DNA of 64,000 nt from assembly GCA_030142905.1 (NCBI GenBank), contig JASJOG010000177.1, positions 186,001-250,000 on the forward strand, given 5' to 3'. Of this stretch, positions 28,904 to 38,900 are shown piece by piece (the first letter of the stretch is position 1; each line of letters begins with the position of its first letter). Both the position numbers and the translations under genes were made by a program. The notes under the pieces were generated by a model. The model had not been told where the DNA came from and searched no databases. It saw nothing but the letters and a program-made list of their open reading frames with translations. This stretch comes from Heliopora coerulea (lineage: Eukaryota; Cnidaria; Anthozoa; Scleralcyonacea; Helioporidae).

Positions 28904-30001
28904 TCACCAGTATTGTGTCATTGTATCATCGTTTATAGTTCTAAGGTCTATACATAATGCGAAAGAATCTTTATAGAATTTTTCAAGAGTCATTACACTC
29001 TCACAACTTTCATATCCACAGTGGAAAATTCTAAATGCTTCTTCAAAGAATCTAGTTTTTGGTATTCCTTGAGAATAGATTGAATTTGGAATTCCTTCTA
29101 TGCTGACTTTGACTTGTGTGATGTTTGGATATACAAACTCTTCACTATTTGTAATTGTTGTGTTTCTAAATAATAATACAACGGCTTTCATACTTTTTCG
29201 TGGGATGTTGATTGTTTCATTATGGAGTGTTGCATCTTTATCACATTCCACTGTCTTCATCAGCGTAACATGGTCAAAGGATAAACTTCTTCCCACTGAA
29301 TAATTTGCAAGAACTTCTTCAGCCAGATCCAAATTTTCAATGGTTTTGTATTCCAATTCCAAGTTTTCAAGAAGATATCCAGCCGCAGATTGTCCACTTT
29401 GAGCCACCATAATATCAGATGCTTTTCGTAAAGTGATGACATATTGGAAATTATTCAACATTCCATAAGGAGCATATAATCCATGTGTGCTGAGGATTTT
29501 TTCCAATTTCAAGCATTGTTTTGTTCCGAAAATATCATACATGAGTTTATCAGATGCTTTTTGTGCATTTCCACTTGATGCTCCGCTGTCATCTTTTGAA
29601 ATGAGTTTTCTAACATTTTCATTTCCAATACCATATTCAATCATATCATTTCTTTGATACGGTGGTTTCCACAAATCTTTATAAACTTCTAAAATAGATT
29701 CTCCTGTATTGTCATAAACAATTTGACCAGAAAATTTTACAACCAATCTACTTTTCAAAAGTTTTGATAAATTATTTAAAAACCAACTTTTTGTATTCTT
29801 GTTTTTGAAATTAAATAACAATCTTAATGAGTCTGGAACAAGACATAAATTTGGATTCAATTTTGGGATATCAATATAAATATCTTCTTCTGGATTTGCA
29901 GAATTTGGATTCAAAGTGACAACGTGTCTCACTCTGTTTCCTTTGATATCTGATGCTTTTGATTTTTTATATCCAGGATAAAGTGTAGTGACTCTACTCA
30001 T
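28904..30001 (-). pseudogene. Major capsid protein candidate, element 2, C-terminus lost
   Basis: 365 codons open from the ATG at 30001 (context TATAAATAAATG). Blocks LLKSRLVVKFSGQIVYDN, VTLMKTVE and NIPRKSMKAVVLLFRN match the element 3 protein closely and element 1's capsid distantly. Predicted all-beta with loops, compatible with a double jelly roll. The frame ends after DLRTINDD, where element 3 continues for about 55 more residues, because of a deletion joining it to the fibre gene. The missing part would include the last strands, so the product is presumably non-functional. Confidence 0.6.
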
Positions 30002-30026
30002 TTATTTATAGTGAAAAAAATTTTTT

Positions 30027-31364
30027 TTATTTTTTCTTCTTTCCTTGTTGTTTATATAAGATGCATACTCCACCAGCAATTGGGACAATCCATAAATTTT
30101 CAGATAAATATTCAAGACCTTTTCCCCACCATTCTAACAATTTTGAAAATATATGTGAAACAGCTGCTCCTGCTCCAAAAATAAACACAGGACCCATTTT
30201 TTCACCAACCTCACCTATAGATTTTGCTAATTCACCAACTGCTTTTGCTGTTCTCTTTAAACCACTTCTTGCAAGAGTAATTATTGTAGCTATAAATCCA
30301 GCTATAGAAATTGCAGTTGAAGCTAATCCTAACATATTTTCTTTTGCCCATTTTTTAAATCTTTCATATCTTGATAAATCTGTATTCTCAATTTCTTGTT
30401 GTATAATTTCTTGTGTTTCTTGTTCTTGTGGTCTCATATCATTTTCTAATCGTATTTTTTCAGCTTGATTTTTTGTAAGTTTTTCAGCTTCACAATACCA
30501 CTCTTTCATTTCTGGTTGTGTGACTTGTGTTTCTTGTCTTTTCCAATATTTTGCTTGAATTTCAAGAAATTTTATTTTTTCTTCTGCATTTTGACCTTTT
30601 GGATCTAAGATTCCATTTAATTCTCTCAATTCATTTGGAGGTGGAAGCATTCTATTATCTTCTTGTAAATTTCTCATTTTTTCTTTTGAAGTGACAACAT
30701 TTTCATTCAGTTTTTCTAATGATCTTGATAAAACATTTTCTTTAAAATTATCTTCAACAACAGGAGGTAAATCACTTCTAACTGCTTCTAACTTGTCATA
30801 AAATGTAGATTCAAGAGATTTTTTAAATTCTTTTTTTGCTTCATCCAACACCATTTTGAATTCGTTTACAAATGGACGATTAATTTTCAAATATTCCATT
30901 TTTCCATTTTGATATCTTGCAATTCTTTTTCCTTTGAAAGAAATTGAAGTCCGTGTTTTTGATTTTCTAAAGCTTGTTTCTTCTACCAACTGTTTAGAAA
31001 ATTTACCATATGTCTCTCTTAGAGGAAAATCAAATAATTTTTTAAAATTTTTTTTTCTATCTTCAATCGTTAAATTTTTCATTCTAATTTCGTTAGGAAT
31101 TCTTTCTTTTGGAGTCAACATACCATATCTTTCATCTCCAACACCAAAATCTTCATCCGGGTCAAAATGTTGTTTTATTCTTTGTTTTTTAAATTTTTCA
31201 AAATCACTCCCAATGTTGTCTTCTGAAAGACGAAAATCTTCATCTGGAGAATAAAATTGTGTTTCTTCATTTTCATTTTCTTCTTCTTCTTCTTCTTCTT
31301 CTTCTTCAGAAATCCATTTTTTATAATTTTTCATTTCAAAGTCATCAAAACCACCTTCAGCCAT
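30027..31364 (-). CDS. Conserved 445-residue protein with acidic head and membrane tail
   Basis: The N-terminus is strongly acidic, with a Glu run followed by PDED-type repeats (SPDEDFRLSEDN and DPDEDFGVGDE). The middle is charged and helical. The C-terminal 110 residues contain hydrophobic helices (LGLASTAISIAGFIATIITL, then a segment ending LWIVPIAGGVCILY) and a Lys-rich end. Element 3 has a damaged homologue (43477-44813). Its fixed place between capsid and integrase and its membrane tail suggest a virion or membrane-remodelling protein. No family is recognised. ATG context AAATAAATG. Confidence 0.65.
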   Translation of the reverse strand: MAEGGFDDFEMKNYKKWISEEEEEEEEEENENEETQFYSPDEDFRLSEDNIGSDFEKFKKQRIKQHFDPDEDFGVGDERYGMLTPKERIPNEIRMKNLTIEDRKKNFKKLFDFPLRETYGKFSKQLVEETSFRKSKTRTSISFKGKRIARYQNGKMEYLKINRPFVNEFKMVLDEAKKEFKKSLESTFYDKLEAVRSDLPPVVEDNFKENVLSRSLEKLNENVVTSKEKMRNLQEDNRMLPPPNELRELNGILDPKGQNAEEKIKFLEIQAKYWKRQETQVTQPEMKEWYCEAEKLTKNQAEKIRLENDMRPQEQETQEIIQQEIENTDLSRYERFKKWAKENMLGLASTAISIAGFIATIITLARSGLKRTAKAVGELAKSIGEVGEKMGPVFIFGAGAAVSHIFSKLLEWWGKGLEYLSENLWIVPIAGGVCILYKQQGKKKK

Positions 31365-31386
31365 TTATTTATTTTTCTTTTTTTTT

Positions 31387-32351
31387 TCACTGTCTAACAA
31401 GAGATAATTCTTGTTCATAAAATTTTCCAAGTATTTCTTCTCCATCTTCTAAAGATTCTAATTTATACATGGTAGGATTACCAAAAAAGACTTCAATAAT
31501 TTTAAGGAGTTCTTTTGTAAAATTTGCTTCATATCCTTTTGTGAATATATTTTTATATGCAGAAATTCTAACTTTGTCTCCAACACTATACTTTGGAAAA
31601 GGTAAATCTCCTGTAGGTTGACCAAATAATTTTATCCAAATTTCTTTCTTATTTGTTTCATTCACATCCATAGGTTTCATTCCAATTCCTCTGTTTAAGC
31701 TAAAGTTATAATTTTTTACAAGAGAATCTAATACATCTAACCATTCATGTGTATTGTTTGCATCAAAATACTTCCACATGATGGTTTTTAAAGTTCTATT
31801 AAATCTTTCCACTATTGCTGCTTTTCTTGAACTATATGTAGAAAAATATTTTATATTATATGCATCTCTCAGTAGGGATTTTACACCTACGTTGTAAAAT
31901 TCTTTTCCTTCATCAAATTGTATTAATTTTAGATACCTTGAAAATCTTGTTTTGAATTTTAACATTTTAGCAACACCTTTTGTCATATTTTCTTTATTTT
32001 TTCTATACACAGGAATAGCAAATGCATACCTGGATAGAATTTCTATACCTGTAAGAATCCAATAATATCCTTTATTTTCTTTATTATATTTTTTTAAATC
32101 CACAAGATCCATTTGAAGTTGATCACCAAGATCTTTGACAAATGTTTTTCTATACTTGTGTCTTTTATTATACGCTTAAATTTGGTATATGTTTCTTGAG
32201 TTGTTAACCATTCTTTTACAATTTTTCTTGAGACATTTATTCCTTCTTCTTTTGCTTTTTGATATAATTTTTCTGCGGATTGAAAACCTGTTTCTGGATT
32301 GTAATACAAATCTCTCAACTCCTGTTCTATAACAAAATATTTTTCTTTCAT
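31387..32351 (-). pseudogene. rve integrase, element 2, frameshifted, chromodomain missing
   Basis: Frame 32351-32094 holds an N-terminal helical domain (EQELRDLYYNPETGFQSAEK). A shift near 32,110 leads to 32112-31387 with the DDE core: Asp in the MDLVDLKK block, Asp in QFDEGKEFY and Glu in VERFNRTLK. An SH3-like basic region follows (GDKVRISAYKNIFTKGY). The frame stops after YEQELSLV, where element 3's integrase continues with a chromodomain. The enzyme inserts the viral DNA and makes the 6-bp duplication. Its ATG is only 8 nt from the ATG of the divergent plus-strand gene. Confidence 0.85.
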
Positions 32352-32359
32352 TTATAAAT

Positions 32360-32803
32360 ATGAACAATGAAAGTGAAGAAATTCCAACAACTCCAAACCA
32401 TATTGATAATAGAGAAGAAGAAATTGATAGAAAAAGAAATGAATTGTTACAATTATCAGAAGATGGAGAAATTAAACAATCTGTTGCAAGTTTGAAAAAA
32501 GCGTCAGGAAAAGTTATATTAAAAATCTACACGGAATATCAAAGGTTGCAAGCGGAAAAAGCAAATATGTTTCTTACTGATTTGCTTATTAGTAAGTTTG
32601 CTGATTTGCTTGGTGGATTGGAAGCAATTGAATCTGCGGATGAGTTGGAAAAAGATCTTGCAAAAGATAAGTTGTTAAAAAGAGATGTTAAAAATATTGT
32701 TGAGAAAATAACACCATATCTTCCGTGTCTTGGATTAGTATCAGGTGGAATCACAGTTGGAAAACATGTTGTCAAGAAAAAGTATAACACGGGAGAAAAA
32801 TGA
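32360..32803 (+). CDS. Conserved 147-residue helical protein
   Basis: Charged helical N-terminus, then a conserved block (LSEDGEIKQSVASLKKASGK, and ANMFLTDLLISKFADLLGGL) and a hydrophobic C-terminal segment (PYLPCLGLVSGGITVG) before a Lys-rich end. Element 3 has a clear homologue (41142-41624). In element 3 it overlaps the ATPase gene; here the ATPase is gone. It lies adjacent to the right terminal repeat. Function unknown. Confidence 0.6.
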   Translation: MNNESEEIPTTPNHIDNREEEIDRKRNELLQLSEDGEIKQSVASLKKASGKVILKIYTEYQRLQAEKANMFLTDLLISKFADLLGGLEAIESADELEKDLAKDKLLKRDVKNIVEKITPYLPCLGLVSGGITVGKHVVKKKYNTGEK

Positions 32804-32810
32804 GGTGTTA

Positions 32811-32945
32811 AACATATGTTGGTGTGACGTCATCAACATATGTTTGACCGCTGATTTTGAGAAAAAGTGCCACGCCCTAGAATGGAATGTATGGAATGCA
32901 CGGAATGTGGGTTTTTGTCCCAGAACCGCCCTTTTTCTATCTACT
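32811..32945 (-). repeat. Right terminal inverted repeat of element 2
   Basis: Reverse complement of 21600-21734 with about two mismatches. The outer end reads CTATCTACT on the plus strand, immediately followed by the target duplication. Confidence 0.95.
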
Positions 32946-32951
32946 GGCTTT
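32946..32951. repeat. Target-site duplication GGCTTT, right copy
   Basis: Same six bases as 21594-21599. Sequence beyond it continues the interrupted PLE repeat. Confidence 0.95.
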
Positions 32952-33060
32952 GATATTCATTTTAAGATCGCAGTTTCCGTCTGGCCAATTAATAGCCGAC
33001 GTTCTAACGGAAAGTTTGCTCTCGATTTTCATAATTTCAATTACGAGCATAGATTTATTT
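32952..33060 (+). repeat. Distal part of the PLE terminal repeat split by element 2
   Basis: GATATTCATTTTAAGATCGC followed by AGTTTCCGTCTGG continues the CTGGGCTTT motif left of element 2. The intact PLE copy at 35015-35050 has CTGGGCTCTGATC and TTTCCGCCCGG at matching spacing. Confidence 0.55.
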
Positions 33061-34284
33061 GTATTAAAGGTAACTACCGATGAAAGCTTTTGCTTAAAGC
33101 ATGGACATTATGAAAGACGAACTTATAATGCAAACATAGAAGTCAACTGTTGAAATACAGAAAAGTTTACCATTGCTTGTTTTCTGTGTCATTAGCCGAT
33201 AGATCTGAGGCCTGTCTGTTTATACGATATAATTGTCGTATGCGATTGACCGTCCTAAGGGACGTAATGTTGTCTCAAAAGCACAATTTTTGTTTTTGAT
33301 TCGCATACTAATGTAGCAGTATGTCCGGAGTCCCCAGTTTGTGGATCACATACATCAGACGATCACTCGTATGCAACATTGGTATCTTGTTAATGGGTCC
33401 TTACATATTCTAATAGCGCGGCTTCAAGCCTTTCGATGGCATTGCCCTTCATTTTCATAATTTTATTGTAATTGATTTTTTGATAAACTTGATCTAAATT
33501 TTTTTTTTTATCATTTTGTTTCTCTTTACAACTGTCATCAAGCAAGGACTTAAAATTCACATCAGCAGTCTTTTTTTCTTTTAAAATTATCCATCGCATG
33601 CTCTTTCTTTGCCCGCTTAAGTAGACTATAGAGGTACTATGTTCTGGATGGAGTCGGAGATACAAAATTTTCTGCGATTTTACAGTTGTAATTGTCAATT
33701 TTCGCTGCTTTATACGAATTTCGCGACGCTCTTAACTTTTTCAGCTTTTAATTATAGCAAAGGCTACCTGTCCATTAAATTTAAAATTTAGGTTTTTGAC
33801 AATCTTAACAACCAGTCAAGTTCGTCAGCTTACTCTGTAGATATAATGAAATGGTGGGCGAGAGTGGTTGCTTGTTCGTATTTCTAGTTGAATATCTGCA
33901 TTTTGTCTTCAGTCATCAATAATCAGAATATTGTTTAGAAGTGGAAAATTTTCTCATGGACGAAGAATGTCAGTTGATTGTTGACTTTGCGAAAGCCAGT
34001 GGTCTTCCACGAAGTACTACAGTCAGGACCAAAAAAAGGAAGTCACTTAGCAAGACAAAAAATACTGGAGCTGATTTATCGAAAAGATGTCAGTTCTGAT
34101 GGATTGTTGGATCGATATGAGGTAAGGAAAACTGTGGATATTTTCAGATAACAGAGGCATGACGAAGTTTCAGAAGGAGAGTAAGAAGTCTTTAGCATAT
34201 AATATAACGCATCAATACGAAACTAATAGTTTAATGGTAGCGTTCAGATTATACCATATTCATTGTAACGAGTAACACAAAATC
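33061..34284. other. Non-coding stretch with two weak ORFs
   Basis: A 102-codon frame (33698-33390, minus) is Lys-rich without domains, and a 47-codon frame starts at ATG 33957 (plus). I cannot support either as a gene. No repeats of note. Confidence 0.4.
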
Positions 34285-34360
34285 GTAACAAAAAGATCAG
34301 AGCCCAGCTCAGAATTCTTAGGTGTATCGCCATAGTAAAATAGGCAAGTCAAAAAGTTTT

Positions 34361-34420
34361 AAAACATATTTACTGGCGTTTCGTTGCCTCTTGCAACATC
34401 TTCAGAGTGTAGGTTTACAG
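34361..34420 (-). ncRNA. Hammerhead-like motif, minus-strand arm
   Basis: Same boxes as the plus-strand copy at 34897-34952 (CTGAAGA, GTTGC/GCAAC stem II, GAAAC), but the cleavage triplet reads GCC instead of GTC, which should abolish activity. Confidence 0.5.
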
Positions 34421-34429
34421 GGATGAGAA

Positions 34430-34771
34430 ATGTTAATGAGATCGCGTGTTGTCTACAAATATACGTGTCAATGCTGCGGAGCATTGTATTTTGGCCAAAC
34501 AAGGCGCCACTTACACACGCGTATCTCAGAACACATGGGGGTTTCGCCTTTGACGGGTAAGAAACGAGCAACCACTTCATTTCCTACTTCCAGTATCCAG
34601 GCTCATACTCGCCAGACTAATCACGCCATTTCTCCCAACGACTTTTCCATTATTTCTTCCTGCAGGTCTTCCTCTAACTTTGAACTCCTCATTCGTGAGA
34701 GTTTACTTATTTCCAAATACAAACCGTCTCTCAACGAAAATATCTCTTCCACACCTCTTTCTCTATTCTAA
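34430..34771 (+). pseudogene. PLE GIY-YIG-type endonuclease fragment
   Basis: The frame begins near RSRVVYKYTCQCCGALYFGQ, the zinc/GIY-YIG start, and continues RRHLHTRISEHMG, NHAISPNDFSIISS and ESLLISKYKPSLNENI to the natural stop. The RT portion is missing (5' truncation). It is the best preserved of the four endonuclease tails in the window. Confidence 0.7.
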
Positions 34772-34896
34772 TTGCTTTCCTCTTCCGTATGCATGTCACT
34801 TCCTGTCACGTCTCCCAGTTTTCTATTGGTTAGCCGTCTAATTATTCTAATATGTAATTATAGATTCATATATATAGTTTTTTTCTTCTCATTGCC

Positions 34897-34952
34897 GTAA
34901 ACCTACACTCTGAAGATGTTGCAAGAGGCAACGAAACGTCAGTAAATATGTT
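34897..34952 (+). ncRNA. Hammerhead ribozyme candidate
   Basis: AAAC...ACT and AGT...GTTT form a two-part stem I around CTGAAGA; stem II is GTTGC/GCAAC with an AAGAG loop; GAAA, a 2-bp stem III and GTC complete the type I hammerhead consensus. Predicted cleavage follows 34940. Confidence 0.6.
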
Positions 34953-35049
34953 TTAAAACTTTTTGACTTGCCTATTTCACTATGGCGATACACCTAAGAA
35001 TTCTGAGCTGGGCTCTGATCTTTTTGTTACGATTACGCTTTCCGCCCGG

Positions 35050-36611
35050 AAAATCAATAGCCAAGAGTAACACAAAAATAAAACCCTGCAGAAATCAATA
35101 GTAAACAACCTTGTCTTGATTTTATACCGTTGAAGTTGGTCATCTTCTCTACAGGATTATAAACAATGAGACGTTAGAACTTATGACGCAAAGAACGCCA
35201 AAGCTATCATAAATAAACTAGACGGAGCATTGTCCCTTAATTTCACTAAAAAGTTAGTAATCAACAGGGCACCGCCATGTTGAGCTAGTTGAAGGACGAA
35301 CATTTTTTTTTCGGGTTGTACACAAACCGACCGTGATGGCGTAAATATTTGGCGGGGATCTTGCTGACTCTGCAATTTTGAAATCAATGCTTTCCTTTTA
35401 TTTATTATTCGCATGTAAACCACAGCGATTCATTTTCAAACTCGGTCGTCGAAATCGTTTTCCACAACAGCCCTGAACTGAAGTAAACACCATTTTACCC
35501 AATAATCCCAGAAAATTTCTTATCGACGCATTTTACATGAAAGGGACTCATTTCTTTTAATCAATGTCTGTCATTTGCTAGTGAGCACATGAGATGAATT
35601 ACGCAATAAGACGTTGCAGAATATGCGTACATAAATGCACAGTGAATAAGCCATCTGCAATAACCTCAGACGTTTGCTTAATGCTTTGAGTTTGTAAATT
35701 GAAGTCACTGATCAAATTTTCTCCATCGATCTGGTATCATCGTGAACTTTACAGCAGTTCCAATAAAATATACAAAAATCGGTGGTTTTTGAAAATTTCG
35801 AAATGAAATTGATGTAACTTAGAACGTCATCAAATTAAGCCTGATCAGACTAACAGGTAAGCCACTAGTTCTGACACCAATTAGTTCTGAATCAATTACT
35901 GCGTTATATGGGCTTTAGACTGGGTAATTTTCTATCGTATGGTTGTGCACGAAGGGTTCGTTATTACTTCAGCTTTGTCGTGTAAGGATTAGCCATTTAG
36001 TCTCAGTAATTCTTTCAGTTACATCTTTACTTATTCAATCGTATTGACACAGTTGAACCAAAAATAAGTTCAGTCATTTTTTCAAAACCTTCAAAATAGC
36101 AATTAATAAATTGCACTTTTTTAAGATAAACAGATAGGGCAGAAAATTTCGTATCGCAGGACACGATTCTCTGAAAAACTGGAGGTTGTTAAGGAATAAA
36201 ATCTGGGGAATTTTCAATGAAGAAATACAGCATGAATTAAAGTGAAAAACTTACCCAGTATCTTCTTTTTCTAAAACAAAACAAAGAAAAAAAAAAAGAA
36301 TACCTCTGGGGATTGTACGCTATCGGAGGGAAGGCAAAAGAAAGTCCGACGATATTGTATTTAAATTCACAACATTGAAGGTAGCAAACAATCCTGAAGA
36401 CTAATGTTAACATTTGGTATACCAAACCGAGGACGGAACGCAAAAATAGGATCTTTTATTCCAGAAAACAGCCGCGGTTAATACAAGCTGCAGGCTAAAA
36501 TAAGCAGGGAATAGTTTAGCTGCACGTACATATTGCACCTCAGACTACAATCATTAACCAATTTAGTTGAAACAGTTCAAATAATTTCCATACAATTGCG
36601 TGAAAAATTAC
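35050..36611. other. Non-coding stretch
   Basis: No ORF with recognisable domains, no repeat array and no strong structure. Possibly intergenic or intronic host DNA. Confidence 0.4.
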
Positions 36612-36772
36612 CTCCCTCTTTTTAAAGTTGTTTCCATATGGGTGAACATAGTAAGAGACTCCCAAGAGAGGCTGCAGATTGAAAAGATTGAATAGGGGGA
36701 TGCGGAGATAGTCATATATACCCATCTGTTTTGTTCCAACAAACTTGTCAGTGATTGTAGCTGCGACTTCTT
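36612..36772 (-). other. Candidate host exon, 161 bp
   Basis: Minus-strand acceptor GACCAG|AAGAAG and donor GGGAG|GTAATT bracket a frame open in one phase, encoding segments such as TDKFVGTKQMGIYDYLRIPL and VSYYVHPYGNNFKK. The composition looks protein-like. I recognise no family, and the splice signals are common patterns. Confidence 0.25.
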
Positions 36773-36962
36773 CTGGTCGTCAAAAATTTTAGACCATTTA
36801 TACGAGTTTCCCTTGTACAAAAGGCCATCTTAGTGACTTTTTATACCACGCTATTGACAAATATTGCATGGATGCTACTTTCATAAGTTCAGGTATGCGA
36901 ATATAGACGTTGTAGTATAGTTATAGGCTTTCGTTTAGTTAATGTTAAGTAGTTTTACTTAC

Positions 36963-37121
36963 TAGTTCATCTGCAGATGCCATGAGCGTCGCGATTTTTA
37001 AAGTAATACCAATAGCCAAGTGCAACTATGATTTTGATAGCAAATATAATTCCAATTAGGATTTCAGCAATTGCGGCCACTGGTAAATCACTTGTTTCCT
37101 CAGGAGTAGGCTGTTTTGTAA
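36963..37121 (-). other. Candidate terminal host exon with transmembrane segment
   Basis: After an acceptor (ATTCGTTTAG|TT) the open phase encodes PTPEETSDLPVAAIAEILIG, then a strongly hydrophobic run to LGYWYYFKNRD, ending with a stop at 36967-36969. A GTAAGT donor follows immediately. It looks like the end of a single-pass membrane protein with a short cytosolic tail. Confidence 0.35.
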
Positions 37122-37740
37122 CTAAACGAATATACAAAAAAACAATAAATGCAACTCATGTAAATACCTGTTAATTATCTAGACTACTCAAATACATACA
37201 ATGTATATTGGAAAAAGTAGGAAAATGCATGTTTTCGACTGTTTCGTGTATTGTCCGACAAGCCGGTACACGAGGCACTAGAACATTCTGTAGGGCATAA
37301 CAACAGCTGCAGTCGAGGTTTTTTTGTCTGAAATCTTAAGGAGTTTTAGACAGCGAAAAAGACGTCCGTGACACTTCTACTGTCCGATCCATCTCTGCAT
37401 CTGGGGTGCAGTTGCAACAAATTTCGCATTCCTACGGATTTCATCCGTAGAGTTCTACGTCAAATCATTAGCTTACAACCAGTAATCAGGTGACGAAAGA
37501 CGAGGGTACACGTAAACATTTATATTTGGGGGTATTTTAAAGATTCTTATATTCCTTGAAAGTATCTTAACAAGCGTTACCATCCTCGGTCTTTGGTTTG
37601 TACTTCAAAACAGTGTTTGTAACAACAAGAATAGAGAGAGGACTAGGAGGCACATAAAATATTTAAATTTTCGACTGTTATGAACAAGGTTGTTGTATTG
37701 CTAACTTGCAATCCACGCACGGTTTTCTTCTAAAACTCAT

Positions 37741-38150
37741 CTATGGTGCAATGGAATTAAAGAAAGGATGGATAGATGGATGGGATTAGACGGATTAGTT
37801 GGATGGAACAATGGACGCATGGATGGAATGGGAAGGGATGGGATAGGATGGGATGGGTGAACCGGACGGAATGGAAAGGGATTAATGGGATTAGATAGAT
37901 TGGTTTGATGGCATGGCATGGCATGAATGAGGTGGACACAATGTGATGGGTCTGGATAATGAGATGGATAAATGAATGAATGGATTGATGGATCGAGGGA
38001 TAGATGGATGGATCGAGGGATGGATGGATGGTTGGATCGAAGGATGGATAGGAGAAGAAGGGTCAGGACGGTGCAGATGCACACATAGATACAAGGATAC
38101 AAGGACGGACGGACAGCTACAAAGAAGCATGGATGGAAAGACGTAAAGAG
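37741..38150. repeat. Imperfect (GGAT)n-type minisatellite
   Basis: GGATGGAT, GGGATGGGAT and GATGGATCGAGG units recur with drift over about 400 bp. The His/Pro/Ser-rich minus-strand frames are artefacts. Confidence 0.85.
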
Positions 38151-38522
38151 GGAGAGATGGACGGCAAAAAAGGGTAGATAGAGAGTAAAAGAGAAAAGGA
38201 GCTGGAAGAGAATTAGAATAATAATACAGATACCTCTTAGAAGACAGACAACGAGGAAGGCAGAAAGGTTATAAGAAAGCGAACAAAGGAATGTAAAAGG
38301 AGAATGTTGAAGATAAGGAAGGAAGGAAAATGTATCGTGGCAGGGAACCGGGCGGAGAAGTTGGGCGGTTGAAAAATAAGCAGGGATAAAGTTAATGAGT
38401 TTATAAGTTAAAATTAAAAGAGATATAGCAGGTTACGTGAATGTGTGATTCCACTACTCCATTCTCGTAGCATGATATATGGCATCATAAAACGATTTAT
38501 GAAGTGAAATCTTAGACCACGT

Positions 38523-38900
38523 TTACATGAGACCGGTACGAATTCAGGCCGCTACCAAACTGAAAATTTTCTGAAGTGTTTACATGAGACCGGTATGAAA
38601 CTAAAACCTTCCTTCTTGCAAATATTTCTGACTGAATTTCCAGTTTTCATTAATTTCCTGCAACAATGTTTATCGTGTTCGTGACATCAATTGTTGGTCT
38701 GGAGAGATTTCGTGTTTCCACGAAGAAAATTTCGTACCGGTCCGAACGGAACGTACCACCCTATTGGGTACCTCCGGTTTCCTCCTGTTGGAACACTGGA
38801 CCCGTGAGGGGTGGCCCTTACTGGACCTCTAGGGAGAACAGCTTAGGTAGCTGATAGGGTTATCCAGTATAAATAAAGACACTTTACTATTGTCCACAAG
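38523..38900. repeat. Dispersed-repeat-like segments
   Basis: GTTTACATGAGACCGGTA occurs at about 38523 and again at about 38579. Further on, 38770-38880 has a compact block (GAACACTGGACCCGTGAGGG, CTCTAGGGAGAACAG, TATCCAGTATAAATAAAG) resembling the tail of a SINE-like repeat I associate with marine invertebrates. Family is unconfirmed. Confidence 0.35.

Larger units (their letters stand above)
21600..32945. mobile_element. Element 2: Polinton-like provirus with intact ends
   Basis: 11,346 bp bounded by 135-bp terminal inverted repeats starting AGTAGATAG and by a 6-bp target duplication. Gene order left to right: small Cys protein, polB, NUMOD1-like, three small membrane proteins, fibre, capsid, membrane-tailed 445-residue protein, integrase (all minus), then a 147-residue protein (plus). 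Compared with element 3 it lacks ATPase, penton and the 46034-type gene, and the capsid-445-integrase block is inverted. It is therefore a rearranged, probably non-autonomous copy. Several frames remain long, so the insertion is not very old. Confidence 0.9.
34285..35042 (+). mobile_element. Truncated PLE flanked by inverted terminal repeats
   Basis: Arms 34285-34419 and about 34897-35042 are reverse complements over roughly 135 nt. They enclose the 3' part of a PLE ORF and carry hammerhead-like motifs. Inverted pseudo-LTR arrangements are a known PLE structure. Confidence 0.75.

Noticed and set aside
33390..33698. 102-residue minus-strand frame as a gene
   Set aside because: Low-complexity Lys-rich composition, no family resemblance and no start context.
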